This document shows, piece after piece, positions 1 to 8,790 of a stretch of DNA of 64,000 nt. The position numbers were made by a program, and so were the translations under genes. Numbering within the stretch: position 1 is the stretch's first letter; every line of letters begins with the position of its first letter. This stretch comes from an uncultured Oscillibacter sp. Its GTDB lineage: Bacteria; Bacillota; Clostridia; Oscillospirales; Oscillospiraceae. The notes beneath the pieces are model-generated. The model had not been told where the DNA came from. It worked only from the letters and a program-made list of their open reading frames with translations, and did not search any database. The stretch is taken from contig CAJTZL010000008.1 of NCBI GenBank assembly GCA_910583695.1, positions 1 to 64,000 on the forward strand, read 5' to 3'.

Positions 1-543
1 TTCCCCAGCCACACGGACCGGAAGCTCACCCCCGGCGTGGACCTGACCACCGGCTCTCTGGGCCAGGGCGTATCCACCGCCACCGGCGCGGCCCTGGGCA
101 ATAAAATCGATGGTCGAGACAGCACGGTTTACTGCGTCATCGGCGACGGCGAGGCCGACGAGGGCCAGGTCTGGGAGGGCTTCCACTTTGCCTATGCCCA
201 CAAGCTGGACAATATCATCTACTTCATCGACAACAACGGATATCAGCTGGACGGAACCACGGCGGACATTCTGGCCCACGGAGACATCGCGAAAAAGGCG
301 GCGGGCTTCGGCCTCCACACCCAGGAGATCGACGGGCACGACGTGACGGCCATCTACGAGGCTATCCAGAAAGCCAAGGAAACCAAGGGCGTGCCTTCCT
401 GCATTGTGCTGAACACCAGCAAGGGCAAGGGCGCGACGTTTGCGGAGCCCAAGCACGACCACTCCTCCCAGCCCAAGGAGGAGCAGTGGCTGGAGGCCAT
501 TGCCGCTTCCGAAAAAGAGCTGGAAGCCGCAAAGAACGCTTAA
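1..543 (+). CDS. Transketolase, N-terminal (TPP-binding) subunit, 5' truncated by window
   Basis: The reading frame is open from base 1, so the gene starts outside the window. The visible 180 residues contain PSHTDRKLTPGVDLTTGSLG, the conserved transketolase block, then the TPP/Mg motif GDGEADEGQVWEG with IDNNGYQLDG. It transfers two-carbon ketol units in the non-oxidative pentose phosphate pathway, in the cytoplasm. Here the enzyme is split into two polypeptides, as is common in Firmicutes and archaea, and the partner subunit follows after 15 bases. The N-terminal part cannot be assessed. Confidence 0.95.
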   Translation, partial: FPSHTDRKLTPGVDLTTGSLGQGVSTATGAALGNKIDGRDSTVYCVIGDGEADEGQVWEGFHFAYAHKLDNIIYFIDNNGYQLDGTTADILAHGDIAKKAAGFGLHTQEIDGHDVTAIYEAIQKAKETKGVPSCIVLNTSKGKGATFAEPKHDHSSQPKEEQWLEAIAASEKELEAAKNA

Positions 544-558
544 GGGAGGGTGAGAGAA

Positions 559-1530
559 ATGAATGTGAAACTGATTGGCAAGCATGAAAAGGACCTGCGT
601 GCCTGCCGGGACGGTCTGGCGCTGACCCTGAATGAGCTGATGGCCGAGGACAAGAGCATCGTCTATGTAGACTGCGACCTGATGGGCTGCATCAACACCA
701 AGCAGCTGGTCAAGAATTATCCCGACCGGGCCTTTGAGGCGGGCATCGCTGAGGGCAACGCCGCCGGCGTGTCCGCGGGTCTTGCTGCCACGGGGAAGAA
801 GGTCTTCTTCCACTCCTTCGGCACCTTCTCCTCCCGCCGGTGCTATGACCAGATTTACATGAGCGCGGCATACGCCGGGTTGAGCGTCCGGGTGCTGGGC
901 TCCGACGCGGGTGTGACGGCGGCTTTCAACGGCGGCACCCACATGCCCCTGGAGGACGCGGCCATGTATCTGTCCATCCCCACCGCCACGGTCATCGACC
1001 CTGCCGACTACGACCAGCTGGCCAGCGTTACCCGTGGTCTTGTAAACGTGGAGGGCGTGAGCTTCACCCGCTTTGTCCGCAAGGACGTGATCCGGGTTTA
1101 TGACGAGGGCAGCGAGTTTGAAATCGGCAAGGGCGTGGTGCTCCACGAAAGCGCCGGGGACAAGGCTGCCATCATTACCTCCGGCATCATGGTGGACGAG
1201 AGCCTGAAGGCCTACGAGGCCCTCCAGGCCGAGGGGATCAGCGTCCGGGTCATCGACATGTTCACCTGGAAGCCCCTGGACGAGGAGCTGGTGATCAAGG
1301 CCGCCAGGGAAACCGGGGCCATTGTCACCGCCGAGAACCACAACACCTGCTGCGGCCTGGGGTCCGTCGTCGCCAACTGTCTGGCGAAGAACTGCCCCAC
1401 CGTCCAGGAGTTCGTGGGCGTGCAGGATGAGTTCGGCCAGGTGGGACCCCAGGCGTTCCTGATGGACACCTACGGTCTGCGGGCGGCCAATATCGTCGAA
1501 GCCGTCAAAAAGGCGATTGCCCGGAAGTAA
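559..1530 (+). CDS. Transketolase, C-terminal subunit
   Basis: 323 residues with the pyrimidine-binding domain (FEAGIAEGNAAGVSAGLAAT, near residue 60) and the C-terminal transketolase domain (AENHNTCCGLGSVVA, near 260). It completes the split transketolase with the preceding subunit. The start is taken as ATG 559, with GGGAGGG eight bases upstream; an in-frame GTG at 550 would sit inside that ribosome site. The two genes are surely co-transcribed. Confidence 0.95.
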   Translation: MNVKLIGKHEKDLRACRDGLALTLNELMAEDKSIVYVDCDLMGCINTKQLVKNYPDRAFEAGIAEGNAAGVSAGLAATGKKVFFHSFGTFSSRRCYDQIYMSAAYAGLSVRVLGSDAGVTAAFNGGTHMPLEDAAMYLSIPTATVIDPADYDQLASVTRGLVNVEGVSFTRFVRKDVIRVYDEGSEFEIGKGVVLHESAGDKAAIITSGIMVDESLKAYEALQAEGISVRVIDMFTWKPLDEELVIKAARETGAIVTAENHNTCCGLGSVVANCLAKNCPTVQEFVGVQDEFGQVGPQAFLMDTYGLRAANIVEAVKKAIARK

Positions 1531-1564
1531 TTTTAGGCAACCCTACAAAATTGGTGGGTATCGA

Positions 1565-1709
1565 AAGACGGGCCGCCGAGCACCCGCAAGGGGTACGCCG
1601 CCGCCGTAAGCGGCAAAGCCGCTAACGGCAGGCGCAGGGCGGCGGCCCCTACGGTACGCCTATCGTACAACGCAGCCTGTAGGGGCGGGCCCCCTGGCCC
1701 GCCCGTCTT
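1565..1709. repeat. Intergenic palindromic/MITE-like element with terminal inverted repeats
   Basis: The gap between the transketolase and dehydrogenase genes is bounded by AAGACGGGC (1565-1573) and its exact complement GCCCGTCTT (1701-1709). The interior is very GC-rich and itself foldable: GTAGGGGCGGGCC...GGCCCGCCC near the right end and CGGCGGCCCCTAC in the middle. No convincing coding content. It resembles the dispersed GTAGGGGCGG-type intergenic repeats I recall from Oscillospiraceae genomes; copy number cannot be judged from one window. Confidence 0.5.
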
Positions 1710-1752
1710 CCGCAAATGCCGTTCTAAAAATTAAAAAGGAGACTGATTCATT

Positions 1753-2940
1753 ATGGCTCAGAAAATGGACGCTTTTTCCGCCGCTCTGATGGCCGACAAG
1801 CGTGAAATCATCTTCGCCCCCACTGTGTACAAGTTCGACACCTTTGCCGCCATGGCGGAGGAGTTCAAGCTGAACGAGCGGGACGTGGTGCTGACCAACG
1901 AGTTCATCTACACCCCCTTCATGAAGGAGCTGAACCTCAAGTGCCAGTTTGTGTTCCAGGAGAAGTTCGGCGCGGGAGAGCCCTCCGAGGAAATGATTCA
2001 GGTCATGTACGACGCCATCCCCTACGAGAGCTATGACCGGGTCATCGCCGTGGGCGGCGGGGCCATCATGGACCTTTGCAAGCTGCTGGGCTGCAAGCGC
2101 CCCGACAGCGTCCACAACCTGTATTTCAAGCGCTTCCCGGTCCAGCATGAAAAGGACGTCATCGCCATCCCGACCACCTGCGGCACCGGCTCCGAGTGCA
2201 CCAATATCTCCGTGGCCATTGTCAAGGACGAAAAAGACGGCGTCCTCACCGGCGGCGAGACGAAGCTGGGTCTGGTGTCCGACGACATCATCCCCAACAA
2301 GGTCTGCCTGATTCCCGACCTTATCAAGACCCTGCCCTACAAGCCCTTCGCCTGCTCCGCCATTGACGCGCTGGTGCATGCTACGGAGTCCTTCCTGAGC
2401 CCCCACCGCAAGACCATGACCAGCGAGCTTTTCTCCGAGAAGGCCATGGACATGATTCTCAAGGGCTTCAAGCTCATCGACGAGAAGGGCCAGGACGCCC
2501 GGTTTGAGTATCTGGACGAGTTCGTCACCGCCAGCTTCTACGCGGGCATCGCCTTCCTGAAGGCCGGCTGCGGCCCTGTCCACGGCATGAGCTTCCCCCT
2601 GGGCGGCACCTATCACGTGGCCCACGGCGAAAGCAACTATATGCTCTTCGGCGCCATCATGGACTATTATGACGAGAAGAACCCGGATGGCGAAATCATG
2701 CGCTTCAAGGAGCTGGTGGCCCGGATTCTGGGCTGCGAGGCCAAGGACGCCATCCCCGAGATGAACGCCCTGCTGCAGCGCATTCTGCCCCTGCGTCCCC
2801 TCCGCGACTGCGGCTTCACCGAGGAGGACTTCAAGAAGTTCCCCCAGAGCGTGGAGGCCAACCAGCAGCGCCTCATGACCAATGCCTATTATCCCTTCGA
2901 CCTGGAGGCCGAAGAGGCTATTTACCGCAAGTGCTTCTAA
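1753..2940 (+). CDS. 4hbD: 4-hydroxybutyrate dehydrogenase (iron-containing alcohol dehydrogenase family)
   Basis: 395 residues. The sequence follows the Clostridium kluyveri 4-hydroxybutyrate dehydrogenase as I recall it: VYKFDT, VVLTNEFIY, VFQEKFGAGEPSEEMI, IAVGGGAIMDLCKLLG (nucleotide binding), IPTTCGTGSE, and metal ligands in SAIDALVHATESF and PVHGMSFPLGGTYHVAHGE. It interconverts succinate semialdehyde and 4-hydroxybutyrate with NAD(H), a step on the succinate/4-aminobutyrate to butyrate route. Start ATG 1753 follows AAAAAGGAGA. The CoA transferase at 31.7-33.1 kb could act on the product, but is far away. Other group III alcohol dehydrogenases are the alternative. Confidence 0.85.
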   Translation: MAQKMDAFSAALMADKREIIFAPTVYKFDTFAAMAEEFKLNERDVVLTNEFIYTPFMKELNLKCQFVFQEKFGAGEPSEEMIQVMYDAIPYESYDRVIAVGGGAIMDLCKLLGCKRPDSVHNLYFKRFPVQHEKDVIAIPTTCGTGSECTNISVAIVKDEKDGVLTGGETKLGLVSDDIIPNKVCLIPDLIKTLPYKPFACSAIDALVHATESFLSPHRKTMTSELFSEKAMDMILKGFKLIDEKGQDARFEYLDEFVTASFYAGIAFLKAGCGPVHGMSFPLGGTYHVAHGESNYMLFGAIMDYYDEKNPDGEIMRFKELVARILGCEAKDAIPEMNALLQRILPLRPLRDCGFTEEDFKKFPQSVEANQQRLMTNAYYPFDLEAEEAIYRKCF

Positions 2941-2960
2941 GCACATCCTTCTTATATGAA

Positions 2961-2996
2961 ACCCGCCCGGCATGGCTGACATGCCGGGCGGGTTTT
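2961..2996 (+). terminator. Rho-independent terminator after 4hbD
   Basis: A 13-bp perfect stem, ACCCGCCCGGCAT / ATGCCGGGCGGGT, with a 7-base loop, followed by TTTTT. It lies 20 bases after the dehydrogenase stop and before the convergent kinase gene. Confidence 0.9.
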
Positions 2997-3064
2997 TGCA
3001 GCTTTCGCCGCCGGTCCGGACAAGGGCCGCGGCCCGAAGCCATGGGATGCTCTGGAGTCAGGCG

Positions 3065-3958
3065 TTACCCAGGGTGCTGCGGTTCAAACACGGAGAAAAC
3101 CAGCCTGATTTCCAGCGTGCCGCCGCGTATCTGCGCGGAGGCCCGCCCGTCCATCCGCTCCATCAGCTCCCGCACAATGGAAAGGCCCAGTCCGGCCCCG
3201 CCCTTCATCCGGGCGGGGCTGCTTTGGTAGAAGCGGTCAAAGAGATGCTCCGGGTCCGGCCTGGGGCCGGGAGGAAGCCTGTTGGAAAAGCAGATCTCCC
3301 CATTTCTGCCGGAGACCGTCAGCCCCCCGCCGCCGTGGCGCAGGGCGTTGGCGATCAGATTCCGGTACACCCGGCCCAGGGCCTCCGGGCTGGCCCAGAT
3401 TTTCATATCTTCCCGCTCAAACCGCAGGTCCGGTTCCACCCCCGCCGCCTCCAGCCGGGGGTAAAACTCCGCCAGCGCGTCCCACAGGGGAGGCAGGGCC
3501 GCCAGCTCTCCGCATTCCAGCGGCAGGGAGCCCCCCTGGATACGGGTGTAAAGGAACAGCTCCTCCAACAGCTCCTCCAGGTCCCCCAGACGCTTTTTGA
3601 TGATATCCAGATATTCTCCCTGCCGGTCCGGCTCCCCCTCCAGCAGCTGTAAATACCCCATGGCCCCGGCCAGAGGGGTGCGGATGTCGTGGGAAATGCA
3701 GGCCATGGTGTATTTCAGCTCCTGCTCCCGCCGCTGGGTCTCCAGGCGAAGCTGCCGTCCCTCCTCCAGGCGCTTGTTGACCGCCCGGCACAGCCGCCGG
3801 GGCGCCGGACCGGACATCCGGACCGTCAGGCGCAGATTGCTCTCCGCCGGCGTTTCCTCCAGAATCCGGGCCATCTCCAGCAGCTGGGCGCGGTAAGACC
3901 AGAGACGCAAAAGCGCAGTCCCCAAGGCGGCAAGGGCCAGAACCAGGGCCGGCAGCAT
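3065..3958 (-). CDS. Sensor histidine kinase with one short N-terminal membrane segment
   Basis: 297 residues. One hydrophobic segment at residues 2-18 is followed by a basic linker and HisKA with the phosphoacceptor in SHDIRTPLAG (His90). The HATPase domain has an N box NLIANALRHG and a G2 box GGAGLGLSIV. There is no extracellular domain, so the signal is probably received in the membrane or through the neighbouring ABC transporter, as in BceS/BcrS-type kinases. It is the last gene of a four-gene operon (regulator, ATPase, permease, kinase), 12 bases after the permease. Confidence 0.9.
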   Translation of the reverse strand: MLPALVLALAALGTALLRLWSYRAQLLEMARILEETPAESNLRLTVRMSGPAPRRLCRAVNKRLEEGRQLRLETQRREQELKYTMACISHDIRTPLAGAMGYLQLLEGEPDRQGEYLDIIKKRLGDLEELLEELFLYTRIQGGSLPLECGELAALPPLWDALAEFYPRLEAAGVEPDLRFEREDMKIWASPEALGRVYRNLIANALRHGGGGLTVSGRNGEICFSNRLPPGPRPDPEHLFDRFYQSSPARMKGGAGLGLSIVRELMERMDGRASAQIRGGTLEIRLVFSVFEPQHPG

Positions 3959-3970
3959 AAAAATCCCTCC

Positions 3971-4777
3971 TTAAATGTCCCTCTTTTCCATGGCCAGCAG
4001 GCTTCCGATTCCGTAGACAGCCGCCCAGGCCAGGGAGCAGGCCAAAACAAACCCAACCGGCGTGATACCGCCATCAGGGGTATAGAGGCCCTTCACCACG
4101 GCGGCGAGAAAGGTCTGCTCCAAAGGCGGCCAGCGCAGAAGCCTTCCTAGGGCCGACACCAGAGCGACAGTCAGCCCGCTCCCGGCCACCAGGGACAGGA
4201 TGATTCCCAGGGTGGTGCTCCGGGTCAGCAGAACCAGGGCCAGGGCCATGAGGGCGAAGGCCCAGTGGGGCATCCACATCCAAAGGGCATACCGCAGGAT
4301 TTGAGAAACCGTATCCGGCGCCGGATACATGCGAATCAGCACGGGGGACGCCAGCATCAGAAGGACGGACAAGGCCGTGATAATCCCGCTGTAGACGCCC
4401 GCCAGCGTGATTTTGGAGAGGACGTAGTCCCGGCGGCGGGGACTGGCACAGCAGATATTCTTGATGAAGCCGCCGGAAAAATCGCCGTTTACGAACAGCG
4501 TCATTCCAATCCCGATCATGACCAGCAAAAAGCCGCTTCCCAGGGTTTCGTGCATGAGATCCAGCTGGGACATGTTCTGGATATAGTCGCTCATCATCCG
4601 GTCGGCCCCGGTAATCTCCGCGCCCTGGGCCGCCATCGCCTCCATCATCTCCGGGTCCGCCACGGCATAGGCGATGACGGTCACCAGGAGCAGCAACCCG
4701 GCTGTCACCGCCAGGATCACATAAAAGCTCCGGCTTTTGAACAGCCGCCGCAGGTCCATGCGCAGCATATTAAACAT
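3971..4777 (-). CDS. ABC transporter permease (ABC-2 type), peptide/lantibiotic-resistance-like
   Basis: 268 residues with about six membrane segments: an N-terminal one (FYVILAVTAGLLLLVTVIAY), then a large extracellular stretch, then five more. No enzymatic motif. The start ATG 4777 follows GGGAGGAAAC and overlaps the end of the ATPase gene by 8 bases, so translation is coupled. With the ATPase it should form an exporter or self-protection pump of the BcrAB/LanFEG kind. The substrate is not visible in the sequence; control by the flanking two-component genes suggests an antimicrobial peptide. Confidence 0.85.
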   Translation of the reverse strand: MFNMLRMDLRRLFKSRSFYVILAVTAGLLLLVTVIAYAVADPEMMEAMAAQGAEITGADRMMSDYIQNMSQLDLMHETLGSGFLLVMIGIGMTLFVNGDFSGGFIKNICCASPRRRDYVLSKITLAGVYSGIITALSVLLMLASPVLIRMYPAPDTVSQILRYALWMWMPHWAFALMALALVLLTRSTTLGIILSLVAGSGLTVALVSALGRLLRWPPLEQTFLAAVVKGLYTPDGGITPVGFVLACSLAWAAVYGIGSLLAMEKRDI

Positions 4778-5681
4778 GATTGTTTCCTCCCATCCGCTCC
4801 AGAAAATAACCCTCCAAGTCCTGCCGGTGGAGGCCCATTTCCTCCACCGCGATATCCGCTCGGGCAAGCGTCTGCCCCACGGCCCTGGCGTCCACGGCTT
4901 CATAAATCCGAATCTCGCCCTCCGGCCGCATTTCCCAGCGGGTCAGATGGAGCTCCCGCTCCAGCAGGGCCGCCGCCTTCCGGGGCTGGTCCGCCTTCAG
5001 GCGCAGATAGTCGGCGCATTTCTGCTCCAGCTCGGCGGCGGTGATCTGCTCCACCAGCCGCCCCTCCTGGATGATGCCGTACCGGGTGGCGATCTTGCTC
5101 AGCTCTCCCAGGATATGGGAGCTGACCAGGATGGTCACTCCCCGCTCCCGGTTCAGCCGCAGAAGCAGCTCCCGCATCTCCCGGATGCCCTCCGGGTCCA
5201 GGCCGTTGATGGGCTCGTCCAGCAGCAGCAGGTCCGGCCCGCCCAGCAGGGCCAGGGCCACACCCAGCCGCTGCTTCATGCCCATGGAGCAGTGTTTGAC
5301 CGGCTTTTTCTCCCCCGGGGCCAGGCCCACCGTCTCCAGAATCCCGTCCACCTGCCGCTCCGGGCTGTCCAGTCCCAGCAGGGCGGCATACAGCCGCAGA
5401 TTTTCCCGGCCGCTTAAATCGGGGTAAAGCCCCGGCTGCTCAATGAGGGTCCCCACCCGGCGGCGGGCCACCGAGTCCCGGACGGGCTTGCCGAAAATCA
5501 GCGCTTCTCCCTGGGTGGGCCGTGCCAGCCCGCACAGGAGCTTTAAGGTGGTGGATTTGCCCGCACCGTTTTGGCCGATGAAGCCGTAAATGTCCCCCTG
5601 CTCCACCCGCAGGTCCAGGTGATCTACCGCCCAGCGGTCGTGGTAGCGTTTGGACAGCCCCATAGTCTGTATCACTGCCAT
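4770..5681 (-). CDS. ABC transporter ATP-binding protein (BcrA/LanF-like)
   Basis: 303 residues. Walker A GQNGAGKST (near residue 36), signature CSMGMKQRLGVALAL, Walker B LLLLDEPINGLDP and the H-loop SSHILGEL are all present, followed by a C-terminal extension typical of antibiotic-resistance ABC-2 ATPases. Start ATG 5681 is chosen because AAGGAGG lies 8 bases upstream; a longer frame to 5798 has no such site. Partner of the overlapping permease gene. Confidence 0.93.
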   Translation of the reverse strand: MAVIQTMGLSKRYHDRWAVDHLDLRVEQGDIYGFIGQNGAGKSTTLKLLCGLARPTQGEALIFGKPVRDSVARRRVGTLIEQPGLYPDLSGRENLRLYAALLGLDSPERQVDGILETVGLAPGEKKPVKHCSMGMKQRLGVALALLGGPDLLLLDEPINGLDPEGIREMRELLLRLNRERGVTILVSSHILGELSKIATRYGIIQEGRLVEQITAAELEQKCADYLRLKADQPRKAAALLERELHLTRWEMRPEGEIRIYEAVDARAVGQTLARADIAVEEMGLHRQDLEGYFLERMGGNNHV

Positions 5682-5767
5682 ATATAAGCCTCCTTTTTTG
5701 TTTGCAGGCTCAGTCTGACAGACAAGTGCCCAAACATCGCAAAGGAAGGGTAAAGAAAGTGTAAAGT

Positions 5768-6439
5768 TTACTCGGAGAGCTTGAAGCCGATGCCCCACAC
5801 GGTCTGGATGTAAGAATCCGTGCCGCTGGGGCGGAGCTTGGCCCGGATGTTGCTGATGTGGACGGTGATGGTTTTGTCCTCTATGGCATAGTCCTCCTGC
5901 CAGACGGCTTCGTAAATCTGCTGTTTGGTAAAGACCCGCTTGGGGCGGCCCGCCAGCAGCTCCACGATCTTAAATTCGTGGGCGGTGAGACCGACGGGCT
6001 GACCGGCGGCGGTCAGCGTCATTTCCTCCAGGTTCAGCACCCAGTCCCGGTAGCGCAGAGCCGCCTCCGCGGGGACGGCGCTGGCGTGGCGGAGCTGAAC
6101 CAGAATCCGGGCCCACAATTCCTCCAGCTGATAGGGCTTGGTGAGATAGTCGTCCGCTCCCAGGCCCAGAAGCTCCACTTTGTCGGACAGCTCTGCCTTG
6201 GCCGAGAGCACGATTACCGGTGTCCGGCTGGACCGGCGGATTTCCGCAATCAGCTCACTGCCGGATAAGCCCGGGAGCATCAGGTCCACCAGCAGCAGAT
6301 CCACGCCGCCCGCCTGCCAGAGCAGCCGGCCCTCGGTGCCGGAGAAGGCCTGGATGCACGTACAGCCTTGCCGGCGCAGGTACTGGGCGGTGGAGTTGTT
6401 AATGTCGGTATCGTCTTCTATGATCAGAATGCAGGGCAT
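5768..6439 (-). CDS. OmpR/PhoB-family response regulator
   Basis: 223 residues: receiver domain with acidic pocket EDD (8-10), phosphoacceptor Asp52 in VDLMLPG and Lys in YLTKPYQ, then a winged-helix DNA-binding domain ending IQTVWGIGFKLSE. First gene of the four-gene operon whose last gene is its probable cognate kinase; the order regulator-ATPase-permease-kinase is unusual only in that the kinase is last. A clear promoter lies 56 bases upstream. It probably induces the ABC genes. Confidence 0.93.
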   Translation of the reverse strand: MPCILIIEDDTDINNSTAQYLRRQGCTCIQAFSGTEGRLLWQAGGVDLLLVDLMLPGLSGSELIAEIRRSSRTPVIVLSAKAELSDKVELLGLGADDYLTKPYQLEELWARILVQLRHASAVPAEAALRYRDWVLNLEEMTLTAAGQPVGLTAHEFKIVELLAGRPKRVFTKQQIYEAVWQEDYAIEDKTITVHISNIRAKLRPSGTDSYIQTVWGIGFKLSE

Positions 6440-6494
6440 AAGGCGGCCTCCATTGTCGTTTTAGTGCAGGGATTCGGGGCAGATCGTTTCCTCC

Positions 6495-6523
6495 AGTATA
6501 CATCACCTGCCCTCCGGTTTCAA
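6495..6523 (-). promoter_or_regulatory. Sigma-A promoter of the regulator/ABC/kinase operon
   Basis: On the minus strand: TTGAAA (6523-6518), 17-base spacer, TATACT (6500-6495). Predicted transcription start near 6488, about 50 bases before the response regulator start. Confidence 0.75.
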
Positions 6524-6647
6524 GGCATGGGCGCCTGCCGGGAGCGCTGAAGAGGTGATCCGGCAGGGGCGGATACAAAGGCCCGCCACTGCGCCGCATT
6601 CCTGCTGTAAAATGTGCAATTGGACACTCCTGGAGCGGCAGCGGTTA

Positions 6648-6676
6648 TTGACACGGCAGAGACTTTCCGATATAAT
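6648..6676 (+). promoter_or_regulatory. Consensus sigma-A promoter of the FIST/chemoreceptor operon
   Basis: TTGACA (6648-6653), exactly 17 bases, TATAAT (6671-6676): a full consensus match. AGGAGG at 6698-6703 serves the gene at 6715. Confidence 0.93.
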
Positions 6677-6714
6677 AAAATATCTGTAAATTATGGCAGG
6701 AGGTATACCGTGTC

Positions 6715-7770
6715 ATGAAGCAATTTTATGGAATGAGCCAGCGTGGAAACCTGGACGAGGCTCTGAACGGACTCCGCAGTCCCGAGTTTATCATGCTGCT
6801 GTCCAACAACGACCAGTTCGAGGCCCACGTTAAGGCCCTGGAGCAGCGTTTTCCCGGCGTTCCCAGCATCGGCTGCATCGGAATGTGCTACCAGATCGGC
6901 GTCGTGGAAAACGGCGTGGGCGTCATCGCCTTTACCGACGGCGTCACCGCCGCCGCGGACGTTTTGGAGGATGTGTCCACCATGCCGGTGAAGTACATCC
7001 AGCGGATGGAGCGGGACATGCAGGCGGTGGGCGGCTCCGGCGGCGACACCCTTTGCATCGACTTCTGCGCCGGAAACGACGCCTGCGTGCTGACCACCAT
7101 GCACACCGTCCTTCACAGGCGGGGCGTTCCCCTGGTGGGAGGCACCGGAGCCGAGGGCCGGGTTTCCGCCAACGGCCGGGTGTATTCCGACGCCGTGGCC
7201 TACGGCCTGGTGCGGAACCGGGGCGGCCGGGTGAAGACCTACAAGGAAAACATCTACCACCAGCTGGGGGACTACCGCTTCATCGCCTCCGATACGGACC
7301 GGGCCAATTACATACTGGGTTCCCTGAACGGCAAGCCCGCCAAGCAGGTCTACAAGGGCATCCTCCACGTGACGGACGAGGAAATTCTGACCCGGACCTT
7401 CCAGAACCCGTTCGGCAAAATCAACGGGGACGACACCTGCATCATCTCCATCAAAGAGGTCAACGGAAACGCCCTGGCCTGCTTCCGGCAGGTCAACGAC
7501 TCCGACGTGCTGATTCTCCTGGAGCTGGGGGACTATCAGGCCATCACCCGAAACACCATCCAGCAGATTCAGCGGGAGTTTCCCCGCCGCTCGGCGGTCT
7601 TCTCCGTGAACTGCCTCTTCCGCTATAAGCTGTTCTCTGAGAGGGGCTATATGCAGACCTATCTCCGGGAGATGGGAGCCCTGGGCTGCCATGCCGGCTT
7701 TGTGGGCTACGGGGAGCACTACAACAACCGCTTTGTCAATCAGTCCATGACCTGCGCGGTCTTTGAGTAA
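6715..7770 (+). CDS. FIST-domain sensory protein
   Basis: 351 residues, soluble. The arrangement matches FIST N (about 1-190: MLLSNNDQFEAHV, SIGCIGMCYQIG, GVPLVGGTGAEG) and FIST C (about 210-340: YILGSLNGKPAKQVYKGILHV, FGKINGDDTCIIS, CHAGFVGYGEHYNN). FIST domains are proposed small-ligand sensors, often coupled to chemoreceptors or cyclic-di-GMP enzymes. The next gene, 12 bases on, encodes a soluble chemoreceptor signalling domain, so the two probably form a two-protein receptor. The ligand is unknown. Confidence 0.85.
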   Translation: MKQFYGMSQRGNLDEALNGLRSPEFIMLLSNNDQFEAHVKALEQRFPGVPSIGCIGMCYQIGVVENGVGVIAFTDGVTAAADVLEDVSTMPVKYIQRMERDMQAVGGSGGDTLCIDFCAGNDACVLTTMHTVLHRRGVPLVGGTGAEGRVSANGRVYSDAVAYGLVRNRGGRVKTYKENIYHQLGDYRFIASDTDRANYILGSLNGKPAKQVYKGILHVTDEEILTRTFQNPFGKINGDDTCIISIKEVNGNALACFRQVNDSDVLILLELGDYQAITRNTIQQIQREFPRRSAVFSVNCLFRYKLFSERGYMQTYLREMGALGCHAGFVGYGEHYNNRFVNQSMTCAVFE

Positions 7771-7782
7771 GGGGGATTCGGG

Positions 7783-8739
7783 ATGTTATTTGCGGGAAAA
7801 AACCGGCGGGAGCCGGAGCGCCCTCAGGAGGAGAAGAGCCTCTATCCGGTCCTCCACGTGGCGGGGAGCCTGAGGGAATACCAGAAGGAGCTGGTGAAAA
7901 AGGAGGTGGCCTCCCTCTCGGAGCTGAGTCTGGTGGGGACCACCTTCTCCGGCGTGCTGAACGAGGCGGACCACTTCCAGGAGAAGCTCCAGGAGCTGGG
8001 CCAGTCCTTCTCCAACATCGACGACGCCGCAGGGGAGTTCGTCCACGTCCGGGAGGAAATCGGCGATACGGTTTCCGAGGCGGAGGGCCTGATGGTGGAG
8101 CTGAAAAACACCTCCGTCAAAATCCAGGAGTCCTACGACGAGATGGCGGGCATCTTTGAGAACCTCCAGTCCGCCATCCGGGGCATTCAGCAGTGCATGG
8201 GGAAGATCGTCTCCATTGCGGACCAGACCAATATCCTGGCCATCAACGCCTCCATTGAGGCGGCCCGGGCCGGGGTGGAGGGCCGGGGCTTCGCCGTGGT
8301 GGCCGCCCAGGTGAAGGAGCTGGCCAAGGAAATCAAGCAGCTGGCCGGAGAGGTGGACGCCGGCGTATGCGACGTGGAAACCCGGGCAGGGGAGCTCAGC
8401 AGCAGCATCCAGTCCTCCCAGGAGACCCTGAACCAGGGCGTGGGCGTCGTGGGCCAGACCGACGAGAGCTTCCGGAAGATCACGGCTACCGCCGAGGGTG
8501 CGGCCGCCGTGCAGACGGAAATCTCCGGGGTGATTCAGGTGTCCCAGCAGGAGCTGGCGGTGCTGTGCCAGTTCTTTGACGGAATCAAGAGCCAGTATCA
8601 GGAGGTCGTCAAGCACATTGATCAGGCCAGCCGTCTGGGTACCACCAAGAGCGCCATGTTTGAGGATATGGACAACATGATTTCCCAGATTCCCCCCTTC
8701 GTCAAGGACCTGGAAGCGGGGAGCCGCTCCGGAAAATAA
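7783..8739 (+). CDS. Soluble methyl-accepting chemotaxis-type signalling protein
   Basis: 318 residues, no membrane segment. Long coiled coil with the highly conserved hairpin tip IADQTNILAINASIEAARAG and GRGFAVVAAQVKELA (about residues 143-180), which contacts CheA/CheW. There is no sensory domain of its own; the adjacent FIST protein probably supplies it. The start ATG 7783 lies behind GGGGGATTCGGG. No CheA or CheW gene is visible in the window, so the downstream path is unknown. Confidence 0.88.
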   Translation: MLFAGKNRREPERPQEEKSLYPVLHVAGSLREYQKELVKKEVASLSELSLVGTTFSGVLNEADHFQEKLQELGQSFSNIDDAAGEFVHVREEIGDTVSEAEGLMVELKNTSVKIQESYDEMAGIFENLQSAIRGIQQCMGKIVSIADQTNILAINASIEAARAGVEGRGFAVVAAQVKELAKEIKQLAGEVDAGVCDVETRAGELSSSIQSSQETLNQGVGVVGQTDESFRKITATAEGAAAVQTEISGVIQVSQQELAVLCQFFDGIKSQYQEVVKHIDQASRLGTTKSAMFEDMDNMISQIPPFVKDLEAGSRSGK

Positions 8740-8747
8740 AAAGTCGA

Positions 8748-8790
8748 ACAGGCGGCGGCCGCAAAGCGTCCCCCGCCTGTCTGCCTGATC
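8748..8790 (-). terminator. Possible terminator between chemoreceptor and FapA-like genes
   Basis: ACAGGCGG (8748-8755) pairs with CCGCCTGT (8773-8780). On the minus strand the stem is followed a few bases later by CTTTTTATTTT, so it would best serve the FapA-like gene. Confidence 0.4.
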
